Assembly (NCBI GenBank): GCA_025506515.1
Contig: CM046451.1
Coordinates: 42,303,701-42,367,700, forward strand
Reading direction: 5' to 3'
Source: Flaveria trinervia
Lineage: Eukaryota > Streptophyta > Magnoliopsida > Asterales > Asteraceae
Length of the DNA: 64,000 nt
A program made the position numbers and the translations under genes. This document shows positions 46,938 through 60,100 of the stretch, one piece after another. The notes beneath the pieces were generated by a model that was not told where the DNA came from, did not search any database, and saw only the letters and a program-made list of their open reading frames with translations. Every line of letters starts with the position of its first letter. Position 1 is the stretch's first letter.

Positions 46938-47789
46938 TTTTGAAAGTATGAAGGTTAGAAGAACGACTAATGGACCGTTTGAGAAGAAGACAGGTATTTA
47001 TAGGGTTGGGAGAGGAAAAGGCTGAAAAAAAACTACTGAAGGTTTTGGTGTGGTCATCAGCTGTTTCAACTACTGATGACGTGGTATTAACCTTCAGAGG
47101 TTTAAATGACTAACAGTGGTGGTGTTGTCATTAGGTGTTATAAAACAACCGAAGACTTGGTTTTGACCATCAGACGTTGAAACAGCTGAAGTCTTGGTGT
47201 TAACCATCAATAGTTATGAAACTACTGAAAGTCGTGGTTTTGACTTCATATGATGTAAACAACTGAGGACTTGGTGTTTGTCATCAGTAGTTGTGAAACT
47301 ACTGAAGACAGTGGTTTTGCCATCAGTTGTTGCAAACAACTGAAGACTTGGTATTAGTTATCAGTAGTTGTGAAACTACTGAAGACTGTGGTCTTGCTTC
47401 AGTTGTTTAGAAACAGCAGTTGTAGAAACAACTGAAGAGAAATTCTCATCAGCTGTTTTCATCAATTCTTAGCTTTTCAGCTGTTTCATACTGTCCTCAA
47501 CACTTACTCATCAGACTTTTCATTTCTTTTTTCAGGTGTTTCATAGGACATCAGTACTTATTTGTTTTTACTGATTTTAGTAGTTGTAACTACATCAGTA
47601 GTTGTAACTACATTAGTAGTTGTAACTACATCAGTAGTTTAGAACATAAAGTACTTCAGTACTTGTGAGGCATTTAGCCTTCAGTAGTTATAAAAACTAC
47701 TAAGGTTAAAAGAACACATCAGTACTTATATGTGACATGGTTACCAATGATCATCAGTACTTATTACTGAGATCATCAGTAGTTGTCAC
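46938..47789 (-). repeat. Palindromic array and 5' region of the C2 third ORF
   Basis: 852 bases. Same alternating inverted-repeat words as in A and C1, for example GTCATCAGTAGTTG...AACTACTGAAGAC at about 47280-47310. Near 47580-47640, GTAGTTGTAACTACATCA is tandemly repeated three times. Confidence 0.75.
46995..47002 (-). promoter_or_regulatory. Internal TATA box before the C2 third ORF
   Basis: TATAAATA on the - strand in CCCTATAAATACC, 65 nt before the ATG at 46937, followed by CTGTCTTCTTCTC. Identical core to the C1 site. Confidence 0.65.
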
Positions 47790-50700
47790 TTATTCTAGCT
47801 GCAGCATACCAAGCCTTAACACCAGGTTGTGGAAAGTTGAACTATCCAAAGGCTTAGTAAAATGTCTGCAAGCTCATCAGCACTAGGCACAAACATAGGA
47901 TTAATTAGACCCTTTTCAAAACAATCTCTTATAAAATGATGTCTAATTTCTATATGTTTGGTCCTAGAGTGCTGGACTGGATTTTTGACAATGCAAAGAG
48001 CTGAAGCACTATCCATTAATAACGGAGTCTTAGTCTCTGTAATGCCATAATCCAAAAGTTGATTCTGAAGCCAGAGTACTTGGGATGTACAACTTGCAGC
48101 AGCAATGTACTCGGCTTCAGCAGTGGATGTAGCAACAGCTGTTTGTTTCTTACTCTGCCAAGAAATCAAACAGTTGCCTAGGAATTGACATCCACCAGAA
48201 GTTGATTTCCTGGTCAACTTACACCCTGCATAGTCACTATCAGAGAAAGCAACTAATTTGCAAGAGTTCCCAGTGGAATACCATAAACCTAGAGATTGTG
48301 TACCTTGCAAATATCTAAAGATCCTCTTGACTGCAATCAGATGAGACTCTTTAGGTGCAGCCTGAAATCTAGCACAAACACATGTAGCAAACATAATATC
48401 TGGTCTAGAAGCTGTTAAATACATTAAGGACCCATCATACATCTGTAAAGCGTTTCATCAATAGCTTTACCTTTCTAATCAATATCCAATTGTGTGGTGT
48501 TGCACATGGGAGTAGAACAGGGCTTACAGTTTTGTAAATCAAACTTATTTAAAAGATCTTTTGTATATTTAGACTGATGAATGAAAATGCCATCACCTTT
48601 TTGTTTGATTTGCAAGCCTAGAAAGAACTGCAATTCTCCCATTGCCTCATTTCAAACTTCATTTGCATTAATTTTGTAAAATCATCACACAACTGGGGAT
48701 CAGAGGATGCAAATATAATATCATCAACATAAATTTGAACAAGTAGCTTATGCTGATCCACCTTCTTAATAAATAAGAGCCTAGTGAAATTATTTTGCAG
48801 AAGAAAGTTAGATAATGTCTCATACCAGGATCTAGGAGCTTGTTTCAACCATAAAGAGCCTATCAAGCTTGTATACCCATTCTGGGTGTTTATTATCCTC
48901 AAAACTTGGTGGTTGACACACATAAACTTCTTCTTTTATTTTACCATATAAAAATGCACTTTTAACATCCATTTGAAAAACTTTAAGATTGTGGAGTGCA
49001 GCATAGGCTAAGAACAATCTAATTGCCTCTAGTCTGGCTACAGGGGCAAAGGTTTCATCATAATCAATACCTTCTTCTTGTGCAAACACCCTGAACAAGC
49101 AGTCTGGCCTTGTTCTTAACAATAAGCCCATTTTCATCTGTTTTATTCCTAAACACCCATTTAGTGCCTATTGCACACTTAACTGGGGGAAGAGGAACAA
49201 GCTCCCACACTTGCTGCTTTTGAACTGAAGAAGCTCAAGCTGCATTGCTTCAACCCAGCCATTGTCTCTAAGTGCAACATGATAATTCTTTGGCTCTAGC
49301 TGACTGATGAAGAGAGCATAGAAGCAAAATTTTGACAATTGACTTCTGGTTGAAACTCCAGCATTGATATCACCAATGATTGGAGACATTAGGTGATTCT
49401 TCAGCTCTAGATAAACAATGAGATCAGTGCAAGTGTTTGTAGAACCTTCAGTAGCAACAGATGTTGATGTAGACTCTTGAACTATGTAGATGGGGCAACT
49501 CAAATGAAGTTGAAGATGCAGAAATCTCATCAGCACTTGTGGTGGATGAAGCTACTGAAGCTACAGGAGCATCAGGTTTAGAGGACATAGGCAGTTGGTC
49601 ACTAAACCTGAAGAGGTGAGTACTGCTATCGTCATCATCATCAGCACCAGCAGTACCACCAGGTGGTGAACTGTGACAGGAGCAATAGTAGGAGTTTGAT
49701 AAGGAACATATTGCAGTATGTCCAAATCAAATAGCTCCACAGGGCTTTGTGGAATCTTGTCCTTTGGAGATTCATTAAACTTAACATGTAGAGTCTCTTC
49801 AACCATCTTTGTTCTACAGTTGAAGACTCTGTATGCTTTGCAAGTTGATGAATAACCAACAAGTACCCTGCATCCACCTTAGGATCAATTTTTGGAGTTG
49901 ATCCCGTGTGTTGAGAATGAAACAAGGACACCCAAAGATCTGAAGAATGAAATTAGAGGGGCCAAATGATGAAGAACTTCATATGGAGTCTTCATCAACC
50001 TTTGATTTACTAGAACTCTATTCTGTATATAGCAAGCTGTATTGACAGCTTCAGCTCAAAAAGTCATTGGCAGTCCAGAATCAGCGAACATGGACCTTGC
50101 AGCTTCAATAAGGGTCCTGTTCTTTCTCTCTCCACTACTCCATTTTGTTCAGGAGTTCTTGGAATGCTAAACTGCCTCTTGATTCCTTTGAGAGGTAGAA
50201 CTCATCAAGTGTATTGTTTCGGAATTCTGTTCCATTATCACTTCTAATACACTTGACTGAGAGGGAATACTGCTTCTCAACATACAACACAAAGTTGATA
50301 ATCTTCTGAGCTGCCTCATCCTTTGAATGCAAGAAGAAAGTCCATACAAATCTGGAGTAATCATCCACAATTACCAGACAGTATTTCTTCTTAGCCATAC
50401 TCATCACTCTCACAAGACCAAAGAGATCCATGTGAAGAAGCTGTAAGCAGGCAGTGGACTTAGGTTCTTCTATGGAGGGAAATGAAGCATTGTGTTGTTT
50501 TCCTTTTAAACAAGCAGTGCAGTTATCTTCACATTTGAACTCCTTCATAGGCAGTCCCCTACTAAACCATGGCTTATCAGCTGATTTATGTTTTTGAGAT
50601 TAACATGACCCAGCCTTCTATGCCATAGAGTAGATTCTTGAGGGGAAGCCTTGGAAAATAGGCAAGGATGGCCTTTGAGATCTATTTTCTTGGAAAGATC

Positions 50701-51080
50701 TAAGGCATACACTTTTCCTGTCTTGTTGGCCTTGAGGAGAGTGTATTCATCCAACACCTTATCAATCAAACTTAGAACTTTGGATGACAGAATCTGACAG
50801 TTCTGACTGGTGAAAAGAGCAACATGGCCTTTGTCACACATTTGACTGACACTCAAGAGGTTGTACTTGAGATTTTACACATGGTTAACATCATCAAACT
50901 TTATTTCCCCATTGGAAACAAAGCCTTTGCCGATGATGTAACCCTTTGCATCATTGCCAAATGACACAAACCCTTCCTTCCTTGAGAGTAGTCATTAAGA
51001 AGTGATTTGTTTCCTGTCATATGCATGGATCTCCACTGTCTACATACCAGATGTCTCTGTGGTATGTTGAAGAACCCTGC
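47790..51080 (-). pseudogene. Sirevirus C2 pol
   Basis: Protease (the DSGG region is frameshifted near 51035), GAG-pre-integrase LWHRRLGHVNLKNINQL with CTACLKGKQHN, integrase with LLHMDLFGLV and IRSDNGTEF (the glutamate region is out of frame near 50170), linker, RT with DETFAPVARLEAIR, QMDVKSAFLYG and an intact YVDDIIFAS box, then RNase H with TAEAEYIAAASC. Frameshifts near 49900, 49660, 49230, 49110, 48850, 48650 and 48440. Stop TAA at 47790-47792. Confidence 0.85.
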
Positions 51081-53926
51081 AAAACACAACAAATTAGTTC
51101 GATTTTGAGACCCAAACCTTTTTGGTTTTGGGCCTGTTCTCATCAAAGATGGTAAACTAACAGGTTTGTTGGAAACAACAGCCTGAGAGGAAGAAGATGG
51201 TGAAGAAGAGGAATCCTTTGGCTTGGACCTCCTTTTCTGTGGTTTCAACATAGGAACATCTAATTGGTTAACTTTTCCCAATAGATGTTGAACCATCATA
51301 ACCAGCTGTGTCTGATTTTGTGATAAAGCTTTCAGCTCTCCAGACACATTGGCATTGGAGTTTGATAAGTTCCTATGTTGCACCTTCTTCTTTTGAGCAA
51401 TCTCAGCTGTTACCTGTTTAATCCCTTCCTTTTTGGATTTCTTTTTGGACTTAAGGTTACAGGATTTGATGTTGCTGGTACAAATGTGGCTTCAAACTCA
51501 GTTTTCATTTTAACCATTTTCTCTTTAATTTCCTCTTTATGTTTGAGTTTGGATCCTCTTTTGTACCAACAATCATCTGTAAGATGATTGAACAAACCAC
51601 ATATTTCACATGGTTTCTTCTTCATCTTATGTTGATCATCAACTAAAGAGAATGAAGCTACTGAAGACTTGTTCTTCAGCACTTTGGAAGCACTGTTTGC
51701 TTTCTTGACTTCCTCTTTAGTAGTCTTCAACCCTTCTACTGACAGCTTTCTTCTCTTCAGTGCTGACAGTAGTTGGAGTTTGAACTTCAGGTGTTAAATC
51801 TTGCTCTCCAGTCCTTTCAGGACTTCCAGAAATAACTCCTGAGTTGATCAACTCTTTGATCATGTGAGTGTCAGTATTTGAACCATCAAGATCAGCTGAC
51901 AGGTTCAACGAGGGAATAATACTAACTTCAACTTCAATGGTGCTCTATCAGAAAGTGAATCACATGATGAGGTGGATTGGTTATTGCTTTCTCCATCAGA
52001 TTTCACTTCTGCTCTTGAAGCAAAATCTGTAGGAGGAGCAGTGTGATTATAACCAATGCCAAACTTCACATTGGAAGCAGATTGCTTACTAAGAAGCATT
52101 TCAAAACCTTTACATGATTGTACCCATCGATCACTCTACCTGGGTGACTGCAAGGTTTCTATGAGGTCTTTGTACTTTTCTAAAAGTACCTCTTCCCTAG
52201 CCTTATATCAATGATTTGGCATTTAAGTTTATAAATCTTCATTTTTTCTCTTTAAGCATAGACTCAAACTCAGCTTTTCTTTTGAAATGATCTTTTCTAG
52301 CTCTATGTTCTTATTAATAAAGCTACATTTGCTTCTCTAATAGAGGCAAATGCTGCTATGCATGTTTCAGAACATAATTTGGCCTTAGCCTCAGAGGATA
52401 CCTGTGATACCTGTGATGAAGAGGCATTTAAGGATGATCCATCTGCAGACTCTAGAGCCATAAGTGCTAGATTCCCAAAAGGACTGTCACCACCATGTTG
52501 ACCAGCACCTGTGAACAGTTGTTCATGACCAGACATGTCATCTTGTAAACTGCTCCAGTCAACAACTCCAGGAGTGAAGAAGCTGTGTTGTTGAGATTGA
52601 GGAGGTTGATGAGATTGAGATGGTTGAGGCTCAGGAAGACCATGTGGTTGTTGAGCAATGGGTGCTTGAACCTGACTGGTTTGTGGCATGTAATAACAAG
52701 GGTAAGGATATGGCATTGGACCCTGAGGAACAAAATATGCAGGAGATTGTGGTTGAGAATGATGACCAGAATTGATAGGATGTTGCCCTTTGTGTTGTTG
52801 ACTATTGCCAGGGAAAGTCACAAAGGGTGCAGAAGAATTAGATCCAGATGATCTACATTCTCTAGCAAAGTGTCCAAGCTTGTGGCATTTGTGACACCTC
52901 AACTTACTCTTGTCAAAACCATTTTGGTTTTGCTAGAGAGTCCTGGGAACTTTCTTCCAGTTCTTTTGTAGAACTTCTGAGATCTGATATTTATCAAGGC
53001 CATTTGGCTCAAAATATCCATCTCTTCTAAGTCATCATCAGCAATCCCCTTGAGATCATCCATGATGAAGCATAGATTGTCATTATTACACCCAGTAAAC
53101 TGACTATCAACACTCACAAATGCAGAATCAGAAGTGTTTGAAGAGAAATCAATATGCTCATCATACTGGCATTCAGATGAAGCATATTCTGACTCATGAC
53201 CAACCAAGGCAGTGTTGCCTGGTACAAAGTCTTCAGTGAGCTTACCAGATGAAGCCAGTTTCCTTTTCTGTTCTATCTCTCTTTCGAATGTAAGCAGTTT
53301 CCCATGAAGTTGGGTGAGAGATAGACTATCAGATTTGCACTGGAGTGTAGGACAATTGTATATGTGTCCCATCTCTCAGGCAGTGATCTGAGGAATCTGT
53401 GGTTCATTTGGCTTTTGGTATATTCATGTTTAACCATTTTCAACTCAGAGATTAAACATGAAAACCGCTCAAACTGCTGAGTGAGAGTCTCACTCTTTCT
53501 ATGAGCAAAAGTCTCATACTGTTGGGTGAGGATTTCCCTGTTGTTTGCTAAGACCTCATCAGTGCCACCAAATTTTTCTTTTAGTGCATTCCAAAAGTCA
53601 TGAGCAGTTTCATGATGCATAAGCCCGGAATAGATTTCATTAGGCAGTGCCATGGCCAGAATTCCATGGGCTTTAGCATCAATCTCAAACAACTTCTTGT
53701 CCTCATTAGAGTATTGTTCCTTCTTCTTCAGAATCAACTGATTTGTTTCCGGATGATTCACCATTGGCTTATGTGGTCCATGTACCACGGATGTCTAACA
53801 ACCTGAACTATTGACAGACAGGTGATGGAGCATTCTTCGTTGCCAAATGTTATACTCATTCCTAACCAGCATCGAAGGCTTGGTTGAGGAACCAGTATTG
53901 TGTGGATCGTTAGAAGGTGTAGTCAT
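51081..53926 (-). pseudogene. Sirevirus C2 gag
   Basis: Start ATG at 53926. TAG at 53795-53797 replaces the TGG present in C1. UBN2-type domain (GILAMALPNEIYSGL, LKEKFGGTDEV), knuckle CHKCHKLGHFAREC, Gln/Pro-rich stretch, second knuckle CEICGLFNHLTDDCW, basic tail. Many frameshifts (near 53270, 52905, 52300, 52140, 51910, 51720 and 51420). In the gag frame the end is a TAA just before the protease, as in C1 (TGA). Confidence 0.8.
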
Positions 53927-54118
53927 TTTCGAAAATTTAGACAAATTCAAGATAAGCAAAACAAATTTAGCTCAAAACCACTAAGAACCTCAAATAAAAT
54001 AGCCAGAAGCGACAGAACTTCAATCTCTATAACAGATTCGTGCGAATTTGCTAGTTCAATCAAACTTAGAGCAAATGAGCAGTTTCAATGATCAATTGTT
54101 AGATCGATCAATGATTAA

Positions 54119-54133
54119 CCTGCTCTGATACCA
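54119..54133 (-). promoter_or_regulatory. Primer-binding site of C2
   Basis: TGGTATCAGAGCAGG on the - strand, two bases after the LTR end CCTATCA. Confidence 0.9.
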
Positions 54134-54135
54134 TT

Positions 54136-55137
54136 TGATAGGATCTCAGCATCTAGTTTGATCGATTCGAATGATTTCAGCAGCGGAATAGAGTACCAAC
54201 TAGCACAATTCGAGCAAGAATACCGAAGATATAGCAATGAACAGAATTAGTTATAGAGAGAGAAAGTTTCTGCAAAAGGAATATTTCATTCAATCACACG
54301 CTTTGGCATGGCATTCGCAAAATTACAATTTAGGTCATTCTTCCTTATATAAGGAAAGATGACGTAGGCTGATGTCACTTGATAGTGACATCTAACCGTT
54401 ATTTAACAAACTACTGAAACACTAAAACTACTGAAGATGTCAAGCAGCTGACATCTTCTTACAAGAAGCTAAGTGTTTACTTATTACAAAACTACTGATA
54501 AGAAACAACTGAAACTACAACGACTGAAGAACAAGCTCTTCAATCGTTTTACAAAACTACTAAAAGTAAAAACATAAAACTACTGATATCACAACTACTG
54601 AAGAAGTACTCTTCAGCTGTTGTGACAAACTACTGAAACTTCAGTACTTGGTCTTCAGACTTGAACTTCAGACGTTTCATCAGCTGATGACTTCAGTAGA
54701 TGTCATCAGCTGATGTCTTCAGTCTTTGTCTTCAGACTTTGTACATCAGTTGTTGATCTTCAGCACTTGTGGACTCTTCAGCTGTTGTACTTCAGTACTT
54801 TGGTCTTCAGCTTCAGCACTTGTATTCTTCAGTTGTTGACCTTCAGTACTTTGGTCTTCAGCTTCAGCACTTGTGTTCTTCAGCTGTTGGACTTCAGCAC
54901 TTTAGTCTTCAGCTTCAGCACTTGTGTTCTTCAGCTGTTGAGCTTCAGCACTTTAGTCTTCAGCTGTTGAAGTCTTCAGTACTTGATCTTCAGTACTTGA
55001 TCTTCAGTACTTGATCTTCAGTTGTTGAAGTCTTCAGCACTTGTCGAACTGCTGATGAAGCCTTCAGCTGTTGTTGTGATATCATGTGGGACATAGAGGT
55101 TTTCTGATCTTGGCTCATTGGTTCTTTTGGTCCAACA
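54136..55137 (-). repeat. 5' LTR of C2
   Basis: 1002 bases, homologous to 42715-43688. Longer mainly because of extra copies of CTTCAGTACTTGAT at about 54975-55020. Hairpin at 54371-54392 and TATATAAG at 54351-54344 on the - strand. Confidence 0.95.
54344..54392 (-). promoter_or_regulatory. LTR core promoter of C2
   Basis: In reading order: hairpin GATGTCACT-ATCA-AGTGACATC, then TACGTCATC, then TATATAAG in the palindrome CTTCCTTATATAAGGAAAG. Matches the arrangement in A. Confidence 0.6.
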
Positions 55138-55292
55138 CAAATGATGCATTATTTTGCAAAAGTTTTTAGGATGAAATGAAATGCCACTTGTTTTATGTTT
55201 TCTACTGCAATGTTTTGATGAATAAATGTAAATTATATGTTTTACGTGCGATGAATTACCAGCTATAAGCATCCCGAGAACGGGGCCTTACA
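55138..55292 (+). repeat. Solo LTR F, end
   Basis: Starts with the right C2 target copy CAAAT and ends CCGAGAACGGGGCCTTACA, followed by GATTG (55293-55297), the right target copy of F. Confidence 0.85.
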
Positions 55293-55297
55293 GATTG

Positions 55298-55746
55298 AAA
55301 TATGAAAGCCACGGTGATACGTGGACTAGTGTTTTGATCCCTCCCTCAAATTCGATTTGTTTTGAGTTGAATCATGAAAGCCACAATGATACGTGAACTA
55401 GTGGTCTTGACTTCTCATTTTATCCTATTTTATGATCTTGGTTGAAACATGAAAGACGCGGTGATTCGCGCAACGTTTCGACTCCCGTATTACCTCGTAT
55501 TTCCTTAAGATTACTGTCGGGACAACAAGTCATGGTGATTCATGTATGTATTTCCCGCCTCAAATCTTAACGTTTCAAATTTCAAATACATACATATATA
55601 TATATATATATATATTCATGTGTTAAAATGGTTTTTTTATAAGGTTCACAAAATATTTCACTACAATCTCATATTTACATTAATCACCATCATATTTGGA
55701 CTAGTTACCCAAAATCTCATATTATCTCACTTTTATTATTTTTAGA
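55298..55746 (+). other. Leader of D, second part
   Basis: Untranslated. Three diverged repeats around ATGAAAGCCACGGTGATACG (near 55303, 55373 and 55447), then a TA run at 55591-55615. No ORF until gag. Confidence 0.6.
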
Positions 55747-57117
55747 ATGCCTCCCCTTCATCATCAACCTCGTCAAGCACGTCGAACGCGTCGCCCCAAG
55801 AACTCCTACCTTAATATAGCCGAATTGGTTACAACTCAAATGGCCGCTGTACTCCCCACCCTTGTTTCTCAAATTCAAGCTATCCAACCGTACTCAAGTC
55901 ACACCCTCTCATGCTACCTTTACTTATAAACAGTTTATGGGCGCCAATCCACCGAAATTGTGGGTGAGGAGTGTGCTACCACGCTCCTTCAATGGTTTGA
56001 ATGCACGGAAAGCGTGTTCTTGCATTGTGAATGCCCGGAGGCCAAGCGAACCACTTTCGCATCAAGTGTGTTCGAGCTAACCGCCCTAACGTGGTGGAAT
56101 AGCATCATGAATGCCAAAGGAGCGGAAGTCGCTATGAATCTCCCTTGGAATGAACAGAAGGATATCATGCTTAAAAACGTTTTCCCTAAGCATGAAATTC
56201 AAAAATTGGAGGCTGAATTTTGAGATCTTAAACAAGATAGCAGTAACAACTCCACTTACTCAAACCGCTTCCACGAGCTTAGCCCTCTAGTGCCCCATTT
56301 GGTTACCCCACTCGAGAGGGCAATCGACAAGTACATTTCGGGTTTGCCAATGCAAATCCGAGATTCCGTCATGAGTAGCAAGCCACAAACGCTTAATGAT
56401 GCGATCACTCTTACCGTTGCCCTTTAAGAGAATCATGTCAAAGCGGGGACTTTATCCCGAAAGGATTCCAAGAAACCAAATGTCAAGGCCATCACTGATC
56501 CATCTCCAAGCTCCAAAGTTGAAGCCCAACCCCAATCCATCAATTACTCCAACTCATCTCACCACTCTAAAAAAAAGCATAAACCAAACCATCGAAACTT
56601 TGCTGTCACTCACCTAACTCAACCCCAATCTCAATCTCAAGCTGCCCAAAATCAAAAACCTTACACTAGTCCCCGTCCTTTGTGCAACACTTGTCAACGC
56701 CACCACCCATCTTACTCTGCTTGTCGCCAATGCTCAAATTGCAATCGTTACGGCCACCTTAGCAACGTGTGTCGTGAAGCCTCCCGTGGACAAACCACTC
56801 TACCAAGGTTTGTTCCGCATAATCCTCAAAACCGACCCATGTCTTTTGCTCAAACTCCTCCTTAACTGAGAGCTTGTTTCAATTGTGGAGACCCAAATCA
56901 TTTCCGCAATGCTTGTCCCCGACTCACTTTTGCAAATCAAGCCCAAATCATGCCCGCACCATACTACACAACTCAAGCCTACCAGTTGCAAACTTACCAA
57001 CCTAAAGTCCCACAACTCATGGCTCCTCCGGTTTAACCGTTCCAATCAATTCAAGCACCTCCTCCCCTGCCTTCGCAAGCTCCACAAGTCACCCACAACA
57101 ACCAAGGGCGTGCTTTT
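55747..57117 (+). pseudogene. Chromovirus D gag
   Basis: Starts MPPLHHQPRQARRTRRP. Two opposite frameshifts (near 55888 and 55950) bracket TYKQFMGANPPK; then LLQWFECTESVFLHC, LTALTWWNSIMNAKG, RFHELSPLVPHLV and YISGLPMQIRDSVMSSK. Zinc region: CNTCQRHHPSYSAC, CSNCNRYGHLSNVC and CFNCGDPNHFRNAC, with all Cys and His in place. Stops at 56221, 56426 and near 56862 and 57033 fall in the otherwise correct frame. Nucleocapsid precursor, dead by point mutations. Confidence 0.8.
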
Positions 57118-60100
57118 ATGATGAATTTCAACCAAGCCCAAGTTACGAACGATGTGGTGAACGGTACATTTTTAATTAATGGGCATTTTGCTTCAATTTT
57201 ATTCGATACTGGAGCTGATAGGAGTTTTATTTCATTTAAATTTGAATCAACACTTGCCGTACCCCGTACTAAACTTTCTCGACCTTTTTCTGTCGAAGTC
57301 GCCAATGGTAGCTCAATCACTATCGATTCGGTCATCCACGATTGCATACTCACTCTTTGTAAGCGTAAATTCTCAATTGTCCTCATCCCGATGCAAATAG
57401 CAAGTTTCGACATCATAGTAGGCATGGATTGGTTAGCCTTGCATCGTGCTGAAATTGTTTGCTATGATAAGTTTATTCGAATTCCACTCGCCAATGGTAA
57501 AACTCTCAAAATCTTCGGCAAAACTTCTCCCAAAAAGCTCAACCTCATGTCTTGTTCTCAATCTCAAAAGTACGTACGCCTAAAGCACATTCCATTCCTA
57601 GCTCAAGTGGTGGCAAAAGACCTCAGAGAAAGGAAAATTCAAGACATTCACATTGTTTGTGATTTTCCTGATGTTTTTCCCAACGACGTCTCCGGTCTTC
57701 CACCCATCCATCCTGTCAAATTTTGAATCGACCATGTGCCCGAAGCAATTCCCGTAGCCAAGGCTCCCTATCGTTTAGCTCCTTCAGAAATGCAAGAACT
57801 GTCAAACCAACTCCAAGAACTCTTAGATAAGGGTTTTATCTGTCCAAGCTCATCTCCTTGGGGTGCACCCATTCTCTTCGTGAAAAAGAAAGATGGCTCG
57901 TTTCGCATGTGTATCGACTACCGTGAGCTCAATAAACTCACCATAAAAAACCGTTACCCTTTGCCTAGAATCGACGACCTCTTTCATCAACTCCAAGGTG
58001 CAACTTGCTTCTCCAAAATCGATCTTCGATCTGGTTATCATCAATTGCGTGTTCACGAAGATGACATTCCCAAAACTGCTTTTCATACGCGGTATGGACA
58101 TTACGATTTCATGGTTATGCCATTTGGATTAACCAATGCACCCGCGGTATTCATGGACCTCATGAACCGCGTTTGCAAACCATTTTTGGATAAATTCGTA
58201 ATTGTATTTATTGACGACATCCTCATCTTTTCTAAATCCGAAGCCGAGCATGAGCATCATTTATGTTCCATGCTTGATCTCCTAAGAAAAGAACAACTTT
58301 ATGATAAATTTTCAAAATGTGAATTTTGGCTAAAAGAAGTTCAATTTTTGGGTCACATCGTTAACGATAAAGGTATTAATGTTGATCCCACTTAAATTGA
58401 GGCCGTAAAAGATTGGAAGACTCCATCCACACCTACCGAAGTTAGATCCTTCCTTGGTTTGGCAGGGTATTATCAGCGTTTTATTCTAAACTTCTCCAAA
58501 ATCACACTACCCCTCACCGCATTAACCCATAAGGGAAAATCTTACGAATGGGGACCAAAACAAGAAGAAGCTTTTCAAACTCTAAAGCATATGCTTTGCA
58601 ATGCTCCTATCTTAGCCCTCCCTGAAGGAAACGACGATTTTGTGGTATTTTATGATGCATCCAACTAAGGTCTCGGTTGCGTTCTCATGCAACGAGGTCA
58701 AGTTATCGCTTATGCCTCAAGACAACTCAAAGTTCATGAGAAAATTTTCACAACTCACGATCTCGAACTTGGTGCCTTCGTTTTCTCTTTAAAAATCTGG
58801 AGACACTATCTTTATGGTACAAAATGTGTATTATTCACCGATCATAAAAGTCTTCAACACATTTTCGACCAAAAAGATCTGAACATGAGACAATGGCGAT
58901 GGGCCGAACTACTTAGTGACTACGATTGCGAAATTCGCTACCATCCTCGTAAAGCGAATGTCGTGGCCGATGCCCTTAGTCGAAAAGTTAATGTTAAATC
59001 TATTTCACTCCATAAAATTATCATCCAAACCGATCTTCAAAACCGCATCTATCGAGCCCAGTGCACCTCCGTTGATGAAGGTAACATGTACGAAGAAATG
59101 TCATGTGGAGCCGAACTTCAACTCAAAACTAAACCCGATGGCTTACTTTACTTTCTCAATCCTTTATGGGTTCCTGATCGTGACGAACTTCGTACTTTCA
59201 TTCTTGATGAGGCTCATAAGTCACGTTATTCTGTGCATCCCGGTGCGGATAAAATGTACTTCGATCTTCGTCCCATTTATTGGTGGCCCGGTATGAAAAA
59301 GGATGTGGCACTTTACGTTTCAAAATGTCTTACATGTTCAAAGGTTAAAGCCGAGCATAAAAGACCTTTTGGTTTACTCAAGCAACCCCCGATTCCTATT
59401 TGGAAATGGGAAGACATTGCCATGGATTTCATCACTAAGCTCCCAAATACCCGATACCAAAATGATAGTATTTGGGTAATGATCGATCGATTGACCAAAT
59501 CGGCTCACTTCATTCCGATCCGAAAAAAGTATTCCGTGGAACAACTAGCTCAAATCTATGTCCGAGAAATCGTGTGCTGCCATGGTATACCAATGACCAT
59601 CACCTCTGATCATGATGCTCGTTTCACGTCTCATTTTTGGAAATCGCTTCAAAATACTCTAGGTACTCGCCTTGACCTTAGTACCGCTTACCACCCTCAA
59701 AAAAATGGCCAATCCAAGCGTACAATCCAAACCCTTGAGGATATGCTTCGATCATGCATACTAGACTTTGGTGGAAATTGGGACTCTCATATTCTGCTTA
59801 TTGAGTTCTCCTACAACAATAGTTTCCATTCTACCATTGGTATGGCTCCGTTTGAAGCTCTCTATGGTTGCAAGTGTCGTTCTCCGATTTGTTGGAACGA
59901 GATTGGTGAAACTCAAATCACCGGTCCTGAGATGGTTCAAGACACTACCGATCGTATCGATCAAATCCGCAAGAATCTACTCGCCGCTAGAAGCCGTCAA
60001 AAGAGTTATGCCGAGAAACGACGAAAGCCTCTTGAATTTCATGTCGACGACCTTGTCCTCATTAAAGTATGTCATTGGAAGAGGGTAGTCCATTTTGGAA

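Larger units (their letters stand above)
42715..55137 (-). mobile_element. Complete Sirevirus C2
   Basis: 12,423 bases with LTRs of 974 and 1002 bases, primer site, gag, pol, palindromic spacer, internal TATA box, third ORF and purine tract, flanked by exact CAAAT duplications (42710-42714 and 55138-55142). Inserted in solo LTR F. LTR differences are mainly substitutions plus one repeat-length change, so it looks older than C1. Confidence 0.95.

Noticed and set aside
52585..52851. Leu/Arg-rich ORF on the + strand
   Set aside because: Antisense shadow of the Gln/Pro/His-rich stretch of C2 gag.
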